Source: Rhodoferax sp. U11-2br
GTDB lineage: Bacteria > Pseudomonadota > Gammaproteobacteria > Burkholderiales > Burkholderiaceae_C
Length of the DNA stretch: 64,000 nt
Assembly (NCBI RefSeq): GCF_018619435.1
Contig: NZ_JAHFZF010000019.1
Span: 22,977-86,976, forward strand
Direction: 5' to 3'
Shown here: positions 61,208 through 64,000 of the stretch, piece after piece
Layout: each line of letters starts with the position of its first letter
How positions within the stretch are numbered: the stretch's first letter is position 1
The notes under the pieces: model-generated
Databases searched by the model: none
Told to the model about the DNA's origin: nothing
Seen by the model: the letters and a program-made list of their open reading frames with translations, nothing else
Made by a program: the position numbers and the translations under genes

Positions 61208-61978
61208 ATGGAAATCATCATCCAAGCCACCCCCGAAGCCGCAACCAGCGTTGCCGCGCGCATCGTTGCCCGCCTGCTGCGGGAAAAACCCAACGCGGTT
61301 CTCGGGCTGGCCACGGGCAGCACACCGCTGCTGTTGTACCGCGCGCTGATTGACATGAAACTCGACTGGCGCCGTGTGACCACCTTCAACCTGGACGAAT
61401 ACATCGGCCTGCCACAAGACCACCCGCAGTCGTACCACAGCTTCATGTGGGAGAACCTGTTCCGGCACATCAACATTCCCAAAGAAAACGTGAACATCCC
61501 GGACGGCAACGCGAGTGACATTCCTGGTTGCTGTGCGGCCTACGAGCAGCGCATCCGCGATGCGGGTGGCATCGACCTGCAGATATTGGGGATTGGTACC
61601 GACGGCCACATCGGCTTCAACGAACCCACATCGTCACTGGCCTCGCGCACACGCATCAAGACCCTGACACCGCAAACCCGCAAAGACAATGCCCGCTTCT
61701 TTGGCAGCGAGGCCGATGTGCCGGGCCACGTCATCACGATGGGCATTGGCACCATCATGGAGGCGCGGCAAAACCTGATGCTGGCCTTCGGTAACAACAA
61801 GGCGCGGGCCATTGCCGAAGCGGTGGAAGGGCCGATCACAACCATCAACCCGGCCTCCATCCTGCAGATGCACCCGGACGCCAAGGTCTGCCTCGACGCC
61901 GAAGCCGCAGCCCAATTAAAGCGGGCCGAGTACTACCGCTGGGTCTACGACAACAAGCCGGATTGGCAGCATCTGTGA
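61208..61978 (+). CDS. nagB: Glucosamine-6-phosphate deaminase
   Basis: 256 residues. GLATGSTPLLLYRALI near the start, FNLDEYIGL with the catalytic Asp, GTDGHIGFNEP and the IVIT-like VITMGIGTIMEARQ. It converts GlcN-6-P to fructose-6-P and ammonia, feeding glycolysis. AGGAA precedes the ATG. Full family length of about 255-266, close to the short form; the allosteric C-terminal residues are partly present. Last gene of the nag locus. Confidence 0.95.
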   Translation: MEIIIQATPEAATSVAARIVARLLREKPNAVLGLATGSTPLLLYRALIDMKLDWRRVTTFNLDEYIGLPQDHPQSYHSFMWENLFRHINIPKENVNIPDGNASDIPGCCAAYEQRIRDAGGIDLQILGIGTDGHIGFNEPTSSLASRTRIKTLTPQTRKDNARFFGSEADVPGHVITMGIGTIMEARQNLMLAFGNNKARAIAEAVEGPITTINPASILQMHPDAKVCLDAEAAAQLKRAEYYRWVYDNKPDWQHL

Positions 61979-62017
61979 CGGCGTCAAGGCGGACTATTCC
62001 GTCTCCAAATCGAAAAA

Positions 62018-62650
62018 TCACACGATGTTTTTGCCGTGCAACTCTGTCACGCCGGTGTAGTTGGCCAACTGGCGCCGGTTGGCCGGTAACAGTTTGCCGG
62101 CCGCGACGATCTCAATTCGCCGCCCCGGTTGCATCTGCATGGCCTTGAGCGCGTCGCGCCCCTCCCAGGCCGTTGTTTGCCCGCCAGATGTCAACACGCG
62201 GGTGATGCCGTGGATGGTGTTGAGTTGCTTGAACGACGCCTGTATGTCCGTTGAATAGTCAATGGCCTTGTGAAAGGTCACGGCCAGCGGCGCTGCTACG
62301 CGAACCAGGCGCTCAGTGTTGTGCATGTCGATGTGGCCGTCCTCGGTCAAAAGTCCGAAAACGACGCCAGCCACACCGGCTTGTTGGCAGCTTTTGATGT
62401 CGCGTTCCATCTGATCAAGCTCCGCCTCGGTGTACACAAAATCGCCACCACGCGGGCGGATCATGGCCACCACCGGAATCGACAGGCCCTGCACACAGCG
62501 CTGCACCAACTCGTGCGACGGCGTCAGGCCGTCTTGATCCAATGCCGAGCACAACTCGATACGGTGCGCGCCCCGCTGTTGGGCGGTCTGTGCCGCCTCG
62601 AACGATTCGACACAGGCTTCAAAGAGCAGAGAAGGAAGATGCGTTGCCAT
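62018..62650 (-). CDS. cutC: CutC family protein
   Basis: 210 residues of TIM-barrel fold: LLFEACVESFEAAQTAQQRGAHRIELCSALDQDGLTPS, then VVAMIRPRGGDFVYTEAE and VTFHKAID, all CutC-typical. Called a copper homeostasis protein, but its role in copper is doubted. About 20-40 residues shorter than the E. coli protein. ATG at 62650. No link with the copper island 43 kb away is apparent. Convergent with nagB. Confidence 0.9.
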   Translation of the reverse strand: MATHLPSLLFEACVESFEAAQTAQQRGAHRIELCSALDQDGLTPSHELVQRCVQGLSIPVVAMIRPRGGDFVYTEAELDQMERDIKSCQQAGVAGVVFGLLTEDGHIDMHNTERLVRVAAPLAVTFHKAIDYSTDIQASFKQLNTIHGITRVLTSGGQTTAWEGRDALKAMQMQPGRRIEIVAAGKLLPANRRQLANYTGVTELHGKNIV

Positions 62651-62682
62651 GCTTGTTTGGTTCTTGTTTGTAAATGACGGGT

Positions 62683-63948
62683 TCACGCCAGCCATAACAA
62701 CAACTGCCGTGCCACCAGCGGGTTGCTGAGCAACTGCATGTGGTGGGTGTTGTACAGCACCATCTGGTGTGACGGCGCAAACACCAGGCAACGCGCCGGG
62801 TCGGCATGTTGGCCAAGCGCGCTGGGCAGCGGCACCAAGCCGTCGCCCAGCAGGCGGTCCGCCAGGCTGCCGCGTTTGGCGGCGGTGGTGGCCGCCACCG
62901 CATAACAGGCGATGCGTTCGGGCAGCGGCACTGGCTGGCGGCTGTCGGGTTGGCGGCGAAAGCGGTCATGGCCCTGCCAGTCCACATCCAGCAGGTGGCC
63001 GTAGCGCAGGTCGGTCACGCCTGCACTGCGCAGCTGGCCCAACTTGGCAAACGGGCGGCTGTAGGGTGTGCTGCCCAGCAGCTCATCGACCCAGTTGCCC
63101 GCGCGCTCCAGCGGCGCGCCGTGGTGGGGTGTGCCCAGGAACACGATGCTTTTGACCCGTTCGGGCCATGTCAGTCCGGCCTGGCTCGCATAAAACAGCG
63201 CACTGCGGATCAGCAGCCCGCCCATGCTGTGTGCCAGCACGGTGATCTGGCTCAGTGCCGTGGGCCAGCGCACCACCAGCGCTTCCAACTGCTGGGCCAG
63301 TGCATGGCCGTTTTGTGACACATGCAGGCCGCTGTTGTAACGCAAGTACACCGGGGTGTAGCCCAGCGCGCTGGACAGGCCGCTGGCATGGTTGACCGGG
63401 TGGCCCTGGCGCTGGGTGGTCCACTGCAGGTCGTTCATACACAGGCCGTGGATCACCAGCAGCAGCTTGGGTTCTGCGTTGGTGGGCGGCAGATTCGACG
63501 CCAAATCGGCCTCTAGCCCTTGTATAGGCTGGGTAGATTGCTCTGGTAAACGCAGCGTCATCGGCAGTGCCAGCGGGTTGTTGCTGGCGGCCAGGCGGTC
63601 ACCCATCACCCCATTGAGGGCTGCGATCACCGCAAGGCGTTCGGGCGACTCGTCACTTTGGTCCTCCACCCCCTGCAGCAGCGGCTCCAGGCGCGTCAGG
63701 GCGCTGGCCAGTCCGCGCCCGATGAGTGCGGTGACGCCGTGGATGCCCTGGTACACCAGCCCGGTCAGGCCGCTGGTGTGCGCAGGTGTTGCCCCATGGG
63801 ATGCGCCCAGCGTGCGCCAGACCGACTGGTGCACCCCCTCGGTGATGCCCGCAATGGCATGGGTAGCCTGCGTGGCCAGCAACGCCGCCGCACGCAAATC
63901 AGATGCGCGCACATGCCTGGGTTTGTTGGCGGGGCGTGCGGTGCTCAT
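62683..63948 (-). CDS. Alpha/beta hydrolase, lipase-like (PGAP1/esterase type)
   Basis: 421 residues, ATG at 63948. Central hydrolase fold: LLLVIHGLCMNDLQW (oxyanion region), the nucleophile AHSMGGLLIRSAL, and SIVFLGTPHHGAPLER, which is common to PGAP1-like and triacylglycerol lipases. The 130-residue N-terminal part is Ala-rich and helical, with no clear signal peptide. A repeat copy encodes the region around STQPIQGLEADLAS before the hydrolase core. Substrate unknown. 32 bp from the start of cutC on the same strand. Confidence 0.85.
   Translation of the reverse strand: MSTARPANKPRHVRASDLRAAALLATQATHAIAGITEGVHQSVWRTLGASHGATPAHTSGLTGLVYQGIHGVTALIGRGLASALTRLEPLLQGVEDQSDESPERLAVIAALNGVMGDRLAASNNPLALPMTLRLPEQSTQPIQGLEADLASNLPPTNAEPKLLLVIHGLCMNDLQWTTQRQGHPVNHASGLSSALGYTPVYLRYNSGLHVSQNGHALAQQLEALVVRWPTALSQITVLAHSMGGLLIRSALFYASQAGLTWPERVKSIVFLGTPHHGAPLERAGNWVDELLGSTPYSRPFAKLGQLRSAGVTDLRYGHLLDVDWQGHDRFRRQPDSRQPVPLPERIACYAVAATTAAKRGSLADRLLGDGLVPLPSALGQHADPARCLVFAPSHQMVLYNTHHMQLLSNPLVARQLLLWLA
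63503..63541. repeat. Degenerate palindromic repeat, copy 9 (inverted), inside the hydrolase gene
   Basis: On the - strand: GCCTATACAAGGGCTAGAGGCCGATTT, matching the right half of the repeat. Translated in frame in the linker between the N-terminal part and the hydrolase core. Confidence 0.6.
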
Positions 63949-64000
63949 GTGCCATTGTGGCAAAGGCTGGGGCGCTTGATTAGGGCGGGGATACCAGGGG
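63949..64000. other. Right edge, no gene visible
   Basis: 52 bp upstream of the hydrolase gene to the window end. No start codon, hairpin or promoter that can be supported. Confidence 0.5.

Overview
The window looks like a chromosomal segment of a betaproteobacterium of the Burkholderiales, most likely Comamonadaceae and Rhodoferax-like. Pointers are the moderately high G+C, DUF3567 and DUF3108 proteins, a PhaM-type PHB granule protein, the lptA-lptB-rpoN block, and degenerate repeats of the GCCCT..AGGGCT type. Genus is an inference; no rRNA gene is present. One tRNA gene (Ser, TGA) was found. No CRISPR array, insertion sequence, prophage or integrase was seen.

Layout: 1-5.9 kb holds housekeeping and small genes (partial psd, a phytase-like esterase, purU, DUF3567, DUF3108, marC, a VOC protein). 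5.9-11.2 kb is one + strand unit: a DadA-like FAD oxidoreductase, a [2Fe-2S] subunit and an HcnB-like FAD/Fe-S subunit, followed by a polar amino acid ABC importer. 11.3-19.5 kb looks like a copper acquisition island: two DUF2946 proteins, two PCu(A)C-type proteins (one without metal ligands), an OprC/NosA-type copper TonB receptor, a BtuF/FecCD-type ABC importer and a Crp/Fnr regulator. Two FNR-like palindromes lie upstream of it. 19.5-24.7 kb has phaM, a FIST protein and a large SBP-PAS-GGDEF-EAL protein. 25.1-28.0 kb is a four-gene operon of a J-domain protein and three unrecognised proteins.

28.7-41.3 kb (- strand) is the most unusual block: apbE - rnfB - nifJ - rnfC - rnfD - rnfG - rnfE - rnfA - small Cys-rich membrane protein - NAD(P)H reductase-like flavoprotein. 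A 1653-residue 2-oxoacid:ferredoxin oxidoreductase with a fused C-terminal ferredoxin sits inside an Rnf operon. The set could couple 2-oxoacid oxidation to Rnf-driven ion pumping or NAD(P) reduction, with ApbE attaching FMN to RnfG and RnfD. A promoter with a perfect 10-bp inverted repeat between -35 and -10 precedes apbE.

41.4-54.5 kb is mostly housekeeping: marC, an SDR, dienelactone hydrolase, psiF-like, argS, a SPOR protein, dsbA, lptA, lptB, rpoN, a THUMP methyltransferase, an orphan PIN protein, a YecA/SEC-C protein, an SDR and an NTF2-like protein. 54.6-62.0 kb is a complete GlcNAc utilisation locus: a GntR regulator, nagE, an EIIA-HPr-EI fusion, and divergent nagA-nagB. Its promoters carry TGGT-type operator candidates around the -10 boxes. 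cutC and a lipase-like hydrolase close the window.

Degenerate copies of a ~50-60 bp palindromic repeat occur between genes and also inside coding sequences (the third J-operon partner, rpoN, the rRNA methyltransferase, the hydrolase), where they are translated in frame.
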